Positions 63,801-64,000 of a stretch of 64,000 nt of DNA are shown here, in pieces. Within the stretch, counting starts at the first letter, position 1, and every line of letters begins with the position of its first letter. Below the pieces are notes generated by a model, which was not told the origin of the DNA, did not search any database, and saw only the letters and a list, made by a program, of their open reading frames with translations. The position numbers were made by a program, and so were the translations under genes. Source of the DNA: Acanthornis magna (taxonomy: Eukaryota > Chordata > Aves > Passeriformes > Acanthizidae); assembly GCA_036785705.1 (NCBI GenBank), contig JAWUZG010000135.1, forward strand, positions 2,480,001-2,544,000, in the 5' to 3' direction.

Positions 63801-64000
63801 TAGACAGAAGACATTTTAATAATAACTTCTTTAAGACACTCTAAACTCCACAGGACCCTGAACAAACAAAAGTAGTTTTGAAGTAATGCACTTTTGTGGG
63901 AACAGCTACAATGAATCTTATATTCTGATGAGCTCCTAAAGAGTTAGGACAGAGTAAGGAAATACAGAAATTAATATAGACATATTGATTAATCAGCCTA

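Noticed and set aside
1..64000. Bacterial-type features: operons, CRISPR, toxin-antitoxin, phage genes
   Set aside because: No long coding frames, no ribosome-binding-site/start pairs in series and no direct-repeat/spacer arrays. The repeats are avian CR1 and LTR.

Overview
The window looks like non-coding DNA from a bird nuclear genome. The sequence is AT-rich and CpG-poor, stops are frequent in all six frames, and the only recognisable protein-coding remnants come from CR1 LINEs. The dispersed repeats are the avian set: CR1 pieces of several ages and one solo endogenous-retrovirus LTR of a type I associate with songbirds and their relatives. I saw no mammalian SINE or L1 sequence. Nothing resembles a bacterial, phage or plasmid gene: there are no operons, ribosome-binding sites or CRISPR arrays. 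I found no intact protein-coding gene. The many 60-160 codon open frames are what chance gives in a 64 kb vertebrate stretch, or lie in repeats.

Layout. 1-2.86 kb: unique DNA with one weak minus-strand exon candidate near 1 kb. 2.86-3.41 kb: a solo LTR with polyadenylation signal and no internal retroviral sequence. 3.4-22.5 kb: mostly unique AT-rich DNA with a 17-bp triplicate at 7.2 kb, a possible old LTR end at 10.0-10.3 kb, a small minus-strand exon candidate at 12.5 kb, and stretches at 5.1-5.5 and 18.5-18.8 kb that look like conserved non-coding DNA. 22.67-22.75 kb: a degenerate 21-bp minisatellite. 23.03-24.39 kb: the largest CR1 copy, carrying a broken reverse transcriptase and an intact 3' end. 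27.5-28.1 kb: an older CR1 piece. 28-44 kb: unique DNA with microsatellites, an ancient CR1 end at 37.4 kb, and a CpG-rich patch at 37.72-38.06 kb beside a 13-G run. 43.9 and 45.19 kb: a minus-strand exon candidate and a striking minus-strand recursive-splice-site motif. 44.6-56.0 kb: five CR1 fragments (44.57 and 45.9 kb; about 51.8-52.0, 52.3-52.46 and 55.46-56.0 kb) in unique DNA. 56-64 kb: unique DNA with a GC-rich block at 61.0-61.9 kb holding a tidy splice-site pair around 17 nt, and a weak CR1 end at 63.7 kb.

How it fits together. The simplest reading is intronic or intergenic DNA. If it is intronic, the recursive-splice-like motif and three of the exon candidates favour a host gene on the minus strand, but no exon could be assigned to a known protein, so this is inference. 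The repeats are relics: the CR1 reverse transcriptase has a nonsense codon, at least two frame changes and a substituted catalytic aspartate, and the LTR has no internal genes.
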